Source: Parelaphostrongylus tenuis (lineage: Eukaryota > Nematoda > Chromadorea > Rhabditida > Metastrongylidae). Taken from it: 64,000 bases of DNA. The first letter of the stretch is position 1. Every line of letters begins with the position of its first letter. The notes beneath the pieces are model-generated. The model searched no databases and was not told the origin of the DNA. It saw only the letters and a list, made by a program, of their open reading frames with translations. The stretch is taken from the NCBI GenBank assembly GCA_019055375.1, contig JAHQIW010006084.1, positions 41,837-105,836 on the forward strand. Reading direction: 5' to 3'. The position numbers were made by a program, and so were the translations under genes. Shown here piece by piece: positions 1 to 10,990 of the stretch.

Positions 1-119
1 TCGTATCAAAAAGACAGTGTAATGTTAGGCAACTGAACGTTTCCATTTTTGCTATAGTGATTACGTTATAGAAGTACCTTCACTACTACTGAAACCAACA
101 AACGGCACAGAAGACCTGC

Positions 120-215
120 GCTGAAGCGTCGCGGCAGGACGTCGAACCGGATACGTTCTTGTCGATAACCGGCATCGTTAACCAAGCGGCATTCCGGGCC
201 ACCCCCACTTCGAGT
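120..215 (-). repeat. tRNA-derived SINE head (degenerate)
   Basis: Read on the minus strand this contains a pol III A-box-like stretch (TGCCGCTTGGTTAACGATG) followed about 30 bases later by a B box (GGTTCGACGTCC). The same arrangement recurs at 4,780-4,870 and 23,395-23,495, so it is a dispersed SINE head rather than a tRNA gene. No cloverleaf can be drawn. Confidence 0.5.
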
Positions 216-2137
216 GAGTGTCATGGGCCTATTGCACACAAAGTGTTAATCACGCTCTAGCTCCAGAATTTAGAGCTTTTCAATTTCTACCGAAACTTAC
301 CGTCATTGATGAGATATTTACGACACATCCTTTATTTCGTTGGATCATACCAGGTAGAATATACTCAATCATCTGTAAAAAAAATTTGGAATATATTTTG
401 GTAAGAATCATTTGTAAGAGAGTTCAGAATGTTAAGAACAGGAAGCGGAGTAAAATAAAGGAGAAAATATTTAGAAAAAAAATACATACTCAGAAGGACA
501 TTTGAACTCTCTGAGAATTCAATGCATGAAGATCAAATTTACCTTAACATTAGACATTAAATTGACACGTAGAATTTTTGTCGCTAACTGCTCTGGTAGT
601 TCAACAAAGTTTCCAACTTGATTCGGAGCGATGCCAGCGCAATTGACTGCAAGTCATTATCGGTCATGGTATAATCTGATGATGCTCATAGCTGTTTTGT
701 TCACGAAAACTCACTGAGAATGCCGACATCCAACGTCCTCAGTTCTTGTGGAAGGTTAGAATAGTCGTCATATTCGAAATCGAACACGGCCGTCTTGCAA
801 ATGGCGTCATAACGTCCGACCAAAATCGTAAAGAAATTGAAGCGGGTCCAAGAGGAAATATTTTCAAAGTGAGAACTGTGTCCCTCAAATTTTCAACTGG
901 ATGTGGCTTTGTGACAAAAACAACACTTCCTATCGCACATCTTCATCGACTCAATTATAAACTTGTACCTGCATGTTGAGATTGTAAAACTCAAAATATC
1001 AAATGCACCGCTTCTAGTTACAAATAGTTTCACAGTTGCGAAAAAAAGCTTATAAGTTGACTGCAATCGATCAATTGTCAAACAATAAAAGATGAGTAGT
1101 CATAAGAAGAAAATTGTACCTATACAGAAATGATATGAAGGTATAAAAAGGCATCTGATCTTCCGATAGAGGTACCAAAAAGTGGGTGATTAAATCAATA
1201 GCTTCGTGTATAGCTTTTACAAATCTACTGCCTAGAGCCGAGCCATTGAAGATCTCCTTTCTGTATGAATGCCATAGAATTATAGTCGAGATTAATGTTC
1301 CTGTATTCTTAAAAGCAGCCGAATTAATGCGTTCTTAGGCATTCATTTGATCGATTACAACAGTGCTGGAGGAAGGGATCAAACCAGCGAATTGTTGATC
1401 ACTTTTTTCCTAATAACCCCTGCGCTGCGCTGCCCTGCCAGTTTTGATTAGTTTTGAATGGTTCACCAATATTATCATATCGTATTTGTCATGGAATTAT
1501 CCAGCATATACAACCGAAGATTCAAAGCGTCAGAGATTATAGGTAAATTTCTGTCGCCTTAATCGATTCTTAGTGATGTGTAAATTTGTATGCGCACTCG
1601 TCTGCTCACTTGGAACGACGTCTATGCTTCTGTATGCCCACAGTGCTCAGTGGTCTCGTTCGCTGGACATGGTTTGTTCACTAGACTTTTGTAGTCATTC
1701 AATAGCCTGTAGAAAACAGATTTTATGCTGTGCTTGGCTAAAGGAAGCACTGCGCTGTAGAATCAAAAAGCAAGGGACATTGCCTTTGCATAGAGTCGGC
1801 GGTCTTAGCGATCTGGTATCTCACGGAATGTTCGACATCAGTTTGGCAAATGGTTCACAGGTTTGTAACTTTTGATCGACAGAAACACTTTTGGGTATCG
1901 ACTGGAATGAGAGTATATCAAAACTACAAGGTAACAGCGTAATTTTACTCATTGAAAGTGAACAACTCCATTGAATGCTGAGCACATATGATTACATTTT
2001 GTTTGAGGGATTTTCTCTACACACATGAGATTGATGTCGTTTAAAAACATGGAACGATGAGCAGAAGATCGTACACAACCTGAGGAAGTTGCAGAGGCAC
2101 TAAAGGTACGTGAATACTAAGTAATAAAAAGACGATA
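216..2137. other. gene-free stretch
   Basis: I see no coding exon, RNA gene or repeat I can name here. Open frames are short (100 codons at most) and none resembles a known family. Confidence 0.5.
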
Positions 2138-2485
2138 TATATACCCATTAATGTGAAGTGATGTGCAAAACACTTGCGTCAGAAGCGACTCGAACGAATT
2201 TCACCCTATGCAGGGCGCGTTCTAACCCGTTGCACCACCGACCCCTGTTTTGCCACCACTCTTTCTACGCTACAACGCATCTACGATTTGACCGTTGACG
2301 GTTGGCTGGTGAGAGTTAAATGCGTTGTACAGTAGAAAGAGTGGTGGCAAGACAGGTGTCGGTAGTGCAACGAGTTAGAGCACGCACCCCCGGATAGAGT
2401 GAAATGTGAATTCGAGTCTCCTTTGACGCAAAAGTTTTGCACATCACTCTACATCATTGGGTATATCCATAATATCATGCCACAG
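2138..2485. repeat. foldback element with two divergent tRNA-like arms (FB1)
   Basis: The two ends are inverted copies of each other, with outer ends GTGATGTGCAAAAC and its reverse complement, and arms of roughly 150 bases. Each arm contains a tRNA-like promoter pair: an A box resembling GGTGCAACGGGTTAG and a B box GTTCGAGTC. The left arm reads leftward and the right arm rightward, so the two heads meet in the centre. The same architecture is seen at 10,757, 52,120 and 57,033. It is either a MITE that captured a tRNA-like SINE or two SINEs joined head to head. Confidence 0.65.
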
Positions 2486-4779
2486 CTAAAATCGGTTAAA
2501 TAAAAATAATGTTGTTCCATCATTCGATACCCAAAATCTGTTAGCATGACTGGGTTCAATGTCGATATCGACTACCCAGGCCGAACCGTTGACGGTTGGT
2601 TGCTGACTGATGCGTTGTAACATGGGAAGAGTGGTGGCAAAGCAAAACGTTGATCATAAGAAGTTACCGCGTCGCACGTTTTTCCGGGTTACACAGACGG
2701 CGGACAAACTATTGTATGCACGTTGCAGCCGTGATCCAATGACAACCCGTCCAGACGGCACCTCGACGGAAAATGGCCATGTTCCCGGAAGTTTTGAACA
2801 TACTTTTTAGTCTCCTCTAGTCTATTGCACAAATACATAAAGCTTTATGACCAACTTTATTCCTTACATCTTTTATTAGAGGAATGGTAAGTCCCTCACT
2901 AATGATTCAATTAACACGCTCCCAAAGACACCCACTTTTTTGCCATCCCACTTTTTTGCCATAAGCGTCTTAACTCCACCAGGAGTCATATGCGCACTGT
3001 CTTGCAACGAGATTGATAAAGATGTAGCGCGTCAAATTCTTAAGACCGCACTTGCACTTTTAGGCTCGCTGATTGAAAAAAAGGCTTCAAAACAGGTTAA
3101 GAAGTGCTATAAAATAACTTAAATTTCAAATAAACTTAAACTTAGATAGAAAATAAGGATAGTGAGCTTGTACCAGGCAAGTCTTAATTACTCGAATTTA
3201 CTTGGATGGCTAGTCTGCACTGGTAGTACGAGCCCCGGCACAATTTCTATGTGCTTTGCCTCGTGCAATTATCGTCCATGGTGGTGGTCTTTTTGAAACA
3301 TGGTGACGTAGGCGAGGCCTATTCTGTATATCCAAATTCGCCTATCATCTGCGGATGCACATGGTTAACGTTAGCCACAAACATGTCCGTCCATCTTTTG
3401 GATGGCTTTCCAAGAAGACATTTGATTTCTCTTGGAGTCTATACATTCCTTTTTCATCCATCTGCCATCTGATCTTCTCACTGTGTGACCAATGCATCTG
3501 CTTTTCGCTATCGATGCTTATGATTCTGGATTCCGAAGATGTGGTAGTCTTTGAAGATCTGAGTTGCACAAAGCGGTTAGACATTGTCAGCGTCGACTAC
3601 ATTTGAGAAAACATCGATTAAGCACCGTGTTAGTGGTGCGCAGAAATCTTGACATCGTTGTAGTATCAGCGCACATTTTTGCTGCATAGCGAAGCGCTGG
3701 GAGAAATTGAAAAGGTGAGCACGGAGTTTGGAGTGCACTATTTGCGGCCCGTGGTACTCTCCTCCTCTCTAATTCCTCCTACGTGATGTTTTCCATGATC
3801 ACTGGACGTCTACGATGCACGTACGAGGTGCTTTCAATCGTCCACAGATGAAGCTCAAGGACATGTGGCCATTTAGTTGAGCTTTAATCTTGACGAAAAT
3901 GAAGCCTTGAAATTGTTGATTAGATGTGGTCTACATGGTATTTTACCGAAATTAGTTTGATCGACTTTTTAAACTTGCGAATGCATGGTGTCTCTATGTT
4001 TTACCCATTTGATTAGTGTCTTAATCAACATATTACTATTCTAAAGTATGATGGGAAAAGTTTGCAGAGTTCATATCATCGATAAAGGTGAGAAGTGCGT
4101 GTAATGGATATACATCAAGCCAGAAATAATGCGCTTTCAAATCAAACCTTTATATTCGTTCGCATTATCTGTTCAATAAATAAGGCATAGATAATGTTTC
4201 CACCAGCTACCGAACTTTCGAATTCGTAAATTTCTAAAATCTACTACATTTTGCTGAATGGTTTTCTTTCTGAGTATCAGTTTATTGTCTTATCCGTTAC
4301 CAGTTAGGCTGTTCAGTAATAAACCCTTTGATAAAGACAGATCCGTGACGCTTGCCCAGTCCCGCCTCCGCACGCAGTGGCGGAACAGTTTATAGTGCCG
4401 AGTAATTAGTGGTGTCGGCCGTTGCAAAAGGGATTGCTGGTTTGATCTCTTTCTATGACATTTTATAGGAGGTTTGGTGGTATTATTTTCGAGTGTCGAT
4501 TAGTATTAAAGGTTCATTTATAGACGTGATCATAACAAGGAAAAGCGCCCAATTGTATTACAAATCAATTTTCCACATACAACATCGTCGAAAGCATTGC
4601 ACAGTATGGTCGATTATACGTTGTACTCCATGGTTCCATGTTTCGCATCAAAAACCAGCGAAATGTTCAACAACTAGGCGTTTTTGGACACTATAATTAG
4701 TTTATACAACGATCTTCAACTAATCTGCACCAGAGGACGACATTAGCAACTTATTATGGGACGTCGTGGAAAGAATCGA
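2486..4779. other. gene-free stretch
   Basis: Nothing recognised. An open frame of 79 codons on the minus strand at 3,345-3,584 has no family resemblance I can name. If the dehydrogenase gene at 4,973-5,415 is intact, its later exons should lie in this stretch or further left, but I could not find them. Confidence 0.45.
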
Positions 4780-4870
4780 ACCAGCGAGCTTCATCCCTAT
4801 GGCCGACATTAATAACCACTCGGCACGACAATTCGATCATGGCGCGCGGTGAGTTGGTATTGTGCTGAGG
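4780..4870 (-). repeat. tRNA-derived SINE head
   Basis: On the minus strand an A box (GTGCCGAGTGGTTATTAATG) is followed by a B box (GGTTCGATTCTTTCC). This matches the SINE heads at 120-215 and 23,395-23,495. It lies just downstream of exon 2 of the dehydrogenase gene, so it probably sits in that gene's second intron. Confidence 0.6.
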
Positions 4871-4972
4871 GCTAGCGTACTCAAAGGATTGACTACGTGA
4901 GGAATAATCTTCCAAAAATAGACACTAGACAGACTTAAAGTAATTTAGAAATCCTGTATCAAGTATACTCAC

Positions 4973-5415
4973 CCATCTCTTTCACTACGGTTTCGAGCTT
5001 TTGACGATTTCTTCCGATTAAGTAAAACTTTCTAATTCCTCGAGATTTCGCTAGCTCCTCAATATATGCCCTACCGATACCATCAGTGCCTCCAGTTACT
5101 ACTACAAAATGGAATTTCGGAGTAATTTGAAGAAGAAGGAGATTATTGTGAATTTGTAAGTAATATATTGCAGCAATCATTAAAGAACTACAACACCTAG
5201 CTTTTTTATACAAAATAAATCAAAGAAATTGATGGATAAGGTAAAAATTACATTTTTTTACCTGTCCATGAGTCCTTGAGGTGGTCCAGGTTGTAAACAG
5301 GTGTAAGTATGTGTACGCAAATACATTTAGCAATAATGAACAAGAACTTCAACAATCGTACGACTAGATACGAAGTGAAAGCGTAAGAACAACAAGACCA
5401 CAGAATATTTAACAT
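4973..5415 (-). CDS. membrane-anchored short-chain dehydrogenase/reductase, N-terminal two exons
   Basis: Two minus-strand exons join in phase. Exon 1 is 5262-5415 (ATG at 5415, 51 codons plus one base, donor G|GTAAAA). Exon 2 is 4973-5101 (acceptor TTTTGTAG, donor G|GTGAGTAT). The product starts with a hydrophobic segment at about residues 16-40 that could be a signal anchor. After a short linker (LDHLKDSWT) comes the Rossmann nucleotide-binding motif [10 protein letters not shown], then a helix ([11 protein letters not shown]) and a beta strand (KFYLIGRN). A hydrophobic N-terminus followed by W-x-VVTG is typical of the 17-beta-hydroxysteroid dehydrogenase / 3-ketoacyl-CoA reductase branch (HSD17B12-like, ER membrane). 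The NNAG and YxxxK catalytic exons were not found. The gene either continues through small exons to the left or is truncated. The family call is firm; the substrate is unknown. Confidence 0.75.
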
Positions 5416-7229
5416 TGATCCTAAACGATCAGTATCTCAAAATCAAATAACATTGGGTGGGCGCTTGGCAAGACTTGATGTAACTTTTATCATAGACTGT
5501 CACAGGAAATCCGCTCGAGATTGGAATATATCTCGTCACATAAATCCATCTTATCAGTTTTATGCGGTGACATATAGACTTAGGGTTGAAATCTACTTGA
5601 CGATTAGGTTTACAACGCTGCATCAACTTCAAGATTTTGCCAAAAATCAGGAAAAATTCAAAACATACGCTTGGTCTGTTCCACCTATTTAATGTCAAAA
5701 TTTATTAGAGTTGACTAACTTTTTCATCTACTACACAAAGTCCTATCCACGGTGTTCAGCCTCTCGGGAAATTTTGCTTGATCGCGGTATTTTACAAGTT
5801 TCTGGGTATACCGCAATGAACTATGTGGAACATGAAATATTGAAAACATTCGGCAAGGTATATATAAAGTTGAGATTCTGGAGGTAGAAGAAGAGGAAAA
5901 ATTGCACGAATTTAGCAGTTTCCGTCGATCAAAACCATTTGTAAAAATCAGTAGAATTTCCGAGCACTTCGAAAAGATCCGTTTTACAAGTCTGTGGGAG
6001 GATACCAATAAAAATGAATATTACAATAGGGAAAGGAAGAAATGTGATCGAATGCAAGCAGAGATGAAAATGAGGCGTAATAGTCAGCAAGTAGTTGTAC
6101 ACTAAAGTATAGTTCTGATTCGAACAATTTTTATTCGGCTTATTCGAACTGTGATTTAATTTCCAACGCTGGAAGTGCTTTCATTTCCAATTGGCAGATT
6201 TCTAATAGGCTGTAATAAACTGCCAATCCCAAATTGTGGTCAGAGACCAGAGTCAGAACTATTATTGCTAAGATTCGGTCTATTTTCGCAGGTGAACATC
6301 GATTGACCTCGATGAGATTGCGGGCGCAGTCATCAAGGGCATTATATAAGTTTGCAAGAACTGAGAGTTGTTTTATGTCACTATTTATAAATGCTTTCGA
6401 CGTTAGTGGAGAGTTTTGGGCACATCAAATTTACCTAAGCCTAAGCCTTTCGTAATTTCTTATTCAAAGAAATCAATTAAAACATAGTTCAAAATTTCCT
6501 CATGAATTCCTCATTAGAGCCATGTTTTATTTTCGTTGTACTCGAAAATATAAACGTTGCATAGCTTAAAAGAAACTGCTTCATAAGAGAGATAAATGCA
6601 GACATTAATAAAGTAGGGCGATCTTGTTACGTAGCTGCACAACTGGGTCTCATAAAAAATACGGTTTTCAAAGAACGAAACGACAATTAAGACGAAAACT
6701 ACAATGAGGACGAACGACTGGCTGTGGACAAACGACTCGAATCGGCTTTGGAGACGAGGATGTCGAACGATAGCCAAATGAAATTTCCATAACAGCCTCG
6801 TGCCATTAGTTCAATCGTCACGGAAAAGAAATCATTGATTGATAATGGCGACTTTAACGGAAAGTCAGTTTTCAGAATACGACGTCGAATGCCTAACAAT
6901 TGATTGATGTTTTGAGCTTGTAGGTGTCGGGAAGTAGCTAGATGATTTCAAGCAGTCTTGGCATACACAGTAATATGGCTAACAGATGTATCAAGTCACT
7001 CAAAATAATTCCAAAAAAGATTGCTTCAAGCCTAAACGAGGTTGGTGTGCCAGGGTCATACACCGGTGTTCCGGAGGTTTCGGCCTCCTTGTCAGTGACC
7101 CCCGCCCCACATTAAGCCCTGCATTGTAGCAAGGAGGTAGGCGTATGTGGTGATGACATAGTATACAATGACATTGGTCCATCACCACCGCTCAGTCGAT
7201 GGATTTTGGCTTTTAGATCAAAACTGATT
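5416..7229. other. gene-free stretch upstream of the dehydrogenase
   Basis: No exon recognised. The only distinctive part is a locally GC-richer piece at about 7,020-7,190 containing GGAGGTTTCGGCCTCC, a short palindrome. It looks like a repeat, but I see no second copy in the window. The promoter of the minus-strand dehydrogenase should lie just right of 5,415; no element is evident. Confidence 0.4.
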
Positions 7230-7352
7230 CATAAGATCGACTGTTTTTGAAACCTCGCAAAAATCTACCAACCTCGTTTAGGCTCAAAACTTTCTTTTCG
7301 AGAATTAATTTCGAATGTTTCTTGCGAGGTTTTAAAAGCAGTCGATCTTATG
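7230..7352. mobile_element. small hairpin MITE
   Basis: The ends are inverted repeats of about 31 bases with two mismatches. The left end starts CATAAGATCGACTG and the right end is its complement (CAGTCGATCTTATG). Total length is 123 bases with no coding capacity. A related fragment (AAAAACAGTCGATTATT) lies near 12,146. It is probably a deletion derivative of a DNA transposon; the parent is not in the window. Confidence 0.75.
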
Positions 7353-8582
7353 TATCAAGTCACTATTGCTGCGTTCACACTTCACCCCGGCTGATGGCAC
7401 TTTGCCAATTCTGGAAGGTTGGAAGGCACGATGAGCTCACGGCATGGCATCAAACTTGGAACTGATCTTGATTAGGTTGGATGGTTCCCTTCAACCGCTT
7501 GATGATTATTGGAGGACCGATGGCAGAAGGTCGTGGAAAATGACGGCCCTTGTTTTGGAAAGTAAACATCTCTTCAACTCTTTTCAAAAAATTCATGCTT
7601 TTATGCTATACTTTAAATAATGCTGATATTGATAACAATTTATCAATACAGTCATCAACAAGCAACAACCTGTAATAACAACGTCAAACAAAAACACAAA
7701 TGGCACAAATCTTCAGCTATGCATAGGCATCTCTCGGTACTTTTCCGTTATCCTCACCCTGTTTGAGCCTTTTGGTAAAAACGTATTTTTTGTTTCATTT
7801 GAAGTGCAAATGACCAATCGTTAGCTAAAATCAAATGAATCCGAAAGATGTATTTTACTGTTTAAATGGCTTGTTATTGTGTTGTAATAATCGAAATAAA
7901 AATTTGCTTCACATTGTGCATCCTTCTTTGACTACTACAGTGTAATGAAGAGTTCTGTCTAGAAATAAAGTCACGTTGGAAATCGTCGAGATTCAAACAA
8001 TTGAATATTATTAAAAGTCTAGCGGAGAAGATATCTGCCAAGAATTCTATGTGGTTTTAAACCTAGATTTGCTAAACAATTTCGTGAGACTCATGGTTTA
8101 AGCAAAATGATAGTGTACTGAGATGATGGGAAAATGATCTTGTGGGAACTATAGCTTTCAATAGAACATGTTAGAGATTAACAAATTCTATGGATTGAAA
8201 ATTACTGTATAATTTTGCAGCGTGAAAAATGTATGATTTCGAGACCTACACAAAAGTTAGGACCCCACAGCAAATACATGCTTTCAGTGCCTCCAAATGT
8301 TGTATTATCCTTATGGCTGCAATATTAAAAATAATGAGGAAGGACTCGAAATGAAAAATCAAGTAGAGCTGTTAGGTCCGAAAAGGAATGCTTAGTCAAC
8401 GGGCTTACATTGCTTTAGGCGGACTGCATAATCCTAACGATATACTATACAAGAGTTGCATCATTGATTTGTTAGAGGTCAACTTTTTGCTGGTTTCCAT
8501 TTATATCTCCATTTTAACAACAATAAGGAAAAGATCAGTCAGAGAAACTAGCATGGATAGGGGGGCACTATAAGACTTTTAG
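7353..8582. other. gene-free stretch
   Basis: AT-rich sequence with no recognisable exon, RNA gene or repeat. Confidence 0.45.
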
Positions 8583-8805
8583 GACAGTGGCCGAGTGGTG
8601 TGATGCTCGTCGCGGCGTGGCGCGGGATGTTTCCCACGCCCTAATACTCTCTGGAAGTCATCATGAAACACCACATGAAATTCCACAGCCATTCTATCCC
8701 TGAAATTGCAAGAGGTTGTGATCTACAGGTATTCATGTTCAAGAAGAAAACGAAACATCGGGATCCATACAGTGGGTAAAAATTGTGAGACCGATCAAAT
8801 AAAGT
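8583..8805 (+). repeat. SINE B copy
   Basis: Starts with the A-box-like head GTGGCCGAGTGGTGTGATG and ends near GGGATCCATACAGTGGG. It shares layout with the copies at 33,665, 37,404, 45,935 and 55,883 (plus) and 28,437, 51,175 and 55,365 (minus). The head resembles a tRNA-Ser/Leu D arm. The tail shared with other copies is a G-ATCC-CACA-TG motif. Confidence 0.65.
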
Positions 8806-10756
8806 GGTAAAGTGAAAAAGGTAATACTTTCAGTTTTGCCAAATTTTAAACAAGAAATGCCACTGTTTTTGGACATAAGGTTCACGCGAATCTTCGGATT
8901 CACTAGATGCTTCACAGTATTCGTAAACTATGTTCCTGAGATTCCAAGTTTAGCTCGCATCTCAGCAGTCCTATGGTTCCATTTCACACCTTTCTCTCCC
9001 GTTAAAACGAAAATCAGCCAGCAAAGTAAGTTAAAGATTTGATTCCAAACTTTAGAGCCAGTTTAATTTATAATTAGGTGGTCTTCCATATGAAAGTGAA
9101 AACAGGAGTTTCACCATAAAGTTCACCATTGTTCCTTGGTGTGCCGTTTGGTATACAAATAAAATTTTACATCTTGGGCTTCGGATTTTGTGATCTTTGA
9201 AAAAATCTGGAAAGTACACTCTATGCATGTTTAGAAAATAAGTGCTCATGATAAAAGTCTTTAAAGAAATCAGCCAAAAGACGATGACTTTTCTTTTTTT
9301 TCTCATTTTAAGGCAGTATTTCTTTCAAAAAAAAAATGAGAAAACTTGGTAAATTGTTCTTGACAACACATCGTCAAATCAATCAGTTTATTGGAAGTAA
9401 AAGAGTTACTTGCTTTAAGAGGCAAAAAACAGTGTTCTATAAATCAGTGACAAAAGCTTATATCAGGCGTTGTATCAATTGCATAGAAACGAAATAGGAG
9501 AATTCCGTTACCGCAACTCTTATACAGTCTAATTGCTAAAAATTTTATCTTCCTTGCAAATCTACATATTATTTGTAGCATGGTGTTTCCTTTTTTTAAA
9601 AATTGTTCATTTGATTTATTTTGAAATTTAAACCAATACTGTCGACGTACTCAGAAAATATCTCGTCATTTGCCATATTTTTCACCACATGAAGGTTTTG
9701 CTGAATTTTGTTGAACTCTTTTCCATATTTTCTCTGAATCAAATGTGTTCGCAATGGTGTCATATGGAAGATGAATTTTGATTTTTACATTGTTTACGAC
9801 ATGTCAGCAAACAAAACAGAAGGATCGCTGCGGCTGCAGCAACCGCTATTGTTATGGAAGAATTTAGTCGTTAGGTGGAAAGCAATCTTTCTAGTCGGTC
9901 GGTGGAAACGCGCTTTGCATAACCGCAGAAATGTAAACACGACTATCTCGGGATTTCGAAGAAAACTACACTTAATCAGCATTCATTATGTGAGCAAACA
10001 AACAAGTCAACATGTCCTCACTTCGCAAACAATGTTCCATAGTACGGCCCCATGTGTGGAAGGCGCTCACAAGTTAACAAATCATACTGCAGAAGTGCTT
10101 AGCTTGCAAAGATGTGACGACATGCCATTCAGGCACTTAATGAATTACGCCACATATCCCTTTTTTAAACGTAGCCACCATAAAGATATACACACTATAA
10201 CAGGCTGTTGTCATAGAACATATTAGCTTCCTATTGTCTCTTGATCTACAGAATTAGTCTTTTTCTTTCTTTTTTGAACCACTACCGTTCGTGTTAAATG
10301 ATGCGCTTCGAGCCATTGCAACACGTGGATTTTTCGTCTGACAGAGTGGGGGGGTCGACCGGCAGACGAGGCGAACTATGAACATAATGTTGTAGTTTCA
10401 TAATAAAATTCGGACTTTTACCTCCGCTAGAGGAGTTTCGTGGTTAGCAGAAAAGAGATTATTAATAGAGGAACCTCAAGAAGGCTGTCGGTAGAAGAAA
10501 CAACGCCAATGTTTTCCTATAAACTATGAAACAATCATTTATTTCTCAGTAGTGATTATTTGTCTAATAAGGAAATCATGTTTTGAGGTACATTGTATAT
10601 CATGAATCTCTTTTCAGAGGTCTGTGCACTCTGATCTGAGAAATTGTTATGAATTGTGTGCCCAACCGCCAAAGGGATTTGTCTCGTCAGCCATATTGGC
10701 ACTGATTCTGGTTACGCTGACAAATATTGGATTTGAGTGATCAACAGAAATTTCTT
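8806..10756. other. gene-free stretch with one uncharacterised long open frame
   Basis: The 151-codon plus-strand frame at 9,771-10,226 is the longest in the first 17 kb. It has no family resemblance, no signal peptide and no repeat, and its composition (many K, R and H) does not argue for or against coding. A short hairpin (TTTTTCTCATTTT against AAAAATGAGAAAA) lies at about 9,295-9,345. I would not call a gene here. Confidence 0.35.
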
Positions 10757-10990
10757 TTATTTAACCGCTTTTCTAGCGACGGTATGATGTTACGGATATA
10801 TCCAATAATGTTGAGTCATATGAGAAATTCTGAACTTTGGACGGGACTCAAACCCGCATCTCCTCCTCCTTGCGGGGGAAGTGTGCTAACCACTGCAGCA
10901 CTACGGTTCTTTTTCTGCTATCACTCTTTCAGAAAAAGCGAAGCACTGGTGCAACCTTCAACCAAGGTCCAAAACTCCGCATATCTGCAA
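10757..10990. repeat. foldback element with tRNA-like arms (FB2)
   Basis: The left end starts TTAACCGCTTTTCTAGCG and runs through a minus-strand tRNA-like unit (A box GTGCTGCAGTGGTTAGC, B box GGGTTTGAGTCCC). The right arm repeats the outer part in inverted form but is shorter and more worn. The extended left end matches the element at 57,033, which starts TTAACCGCCTTTAGCTG. Confidence 0.6.

Noticed and set aside
3345..3584. 79-codon minus-strand frame with RWQMDEKGMYRLQEK-like sequence
   Set aside because: It vaguely recalls the C-terminal part of some retroelement proteins, but no motif could be matched, so no call was made.
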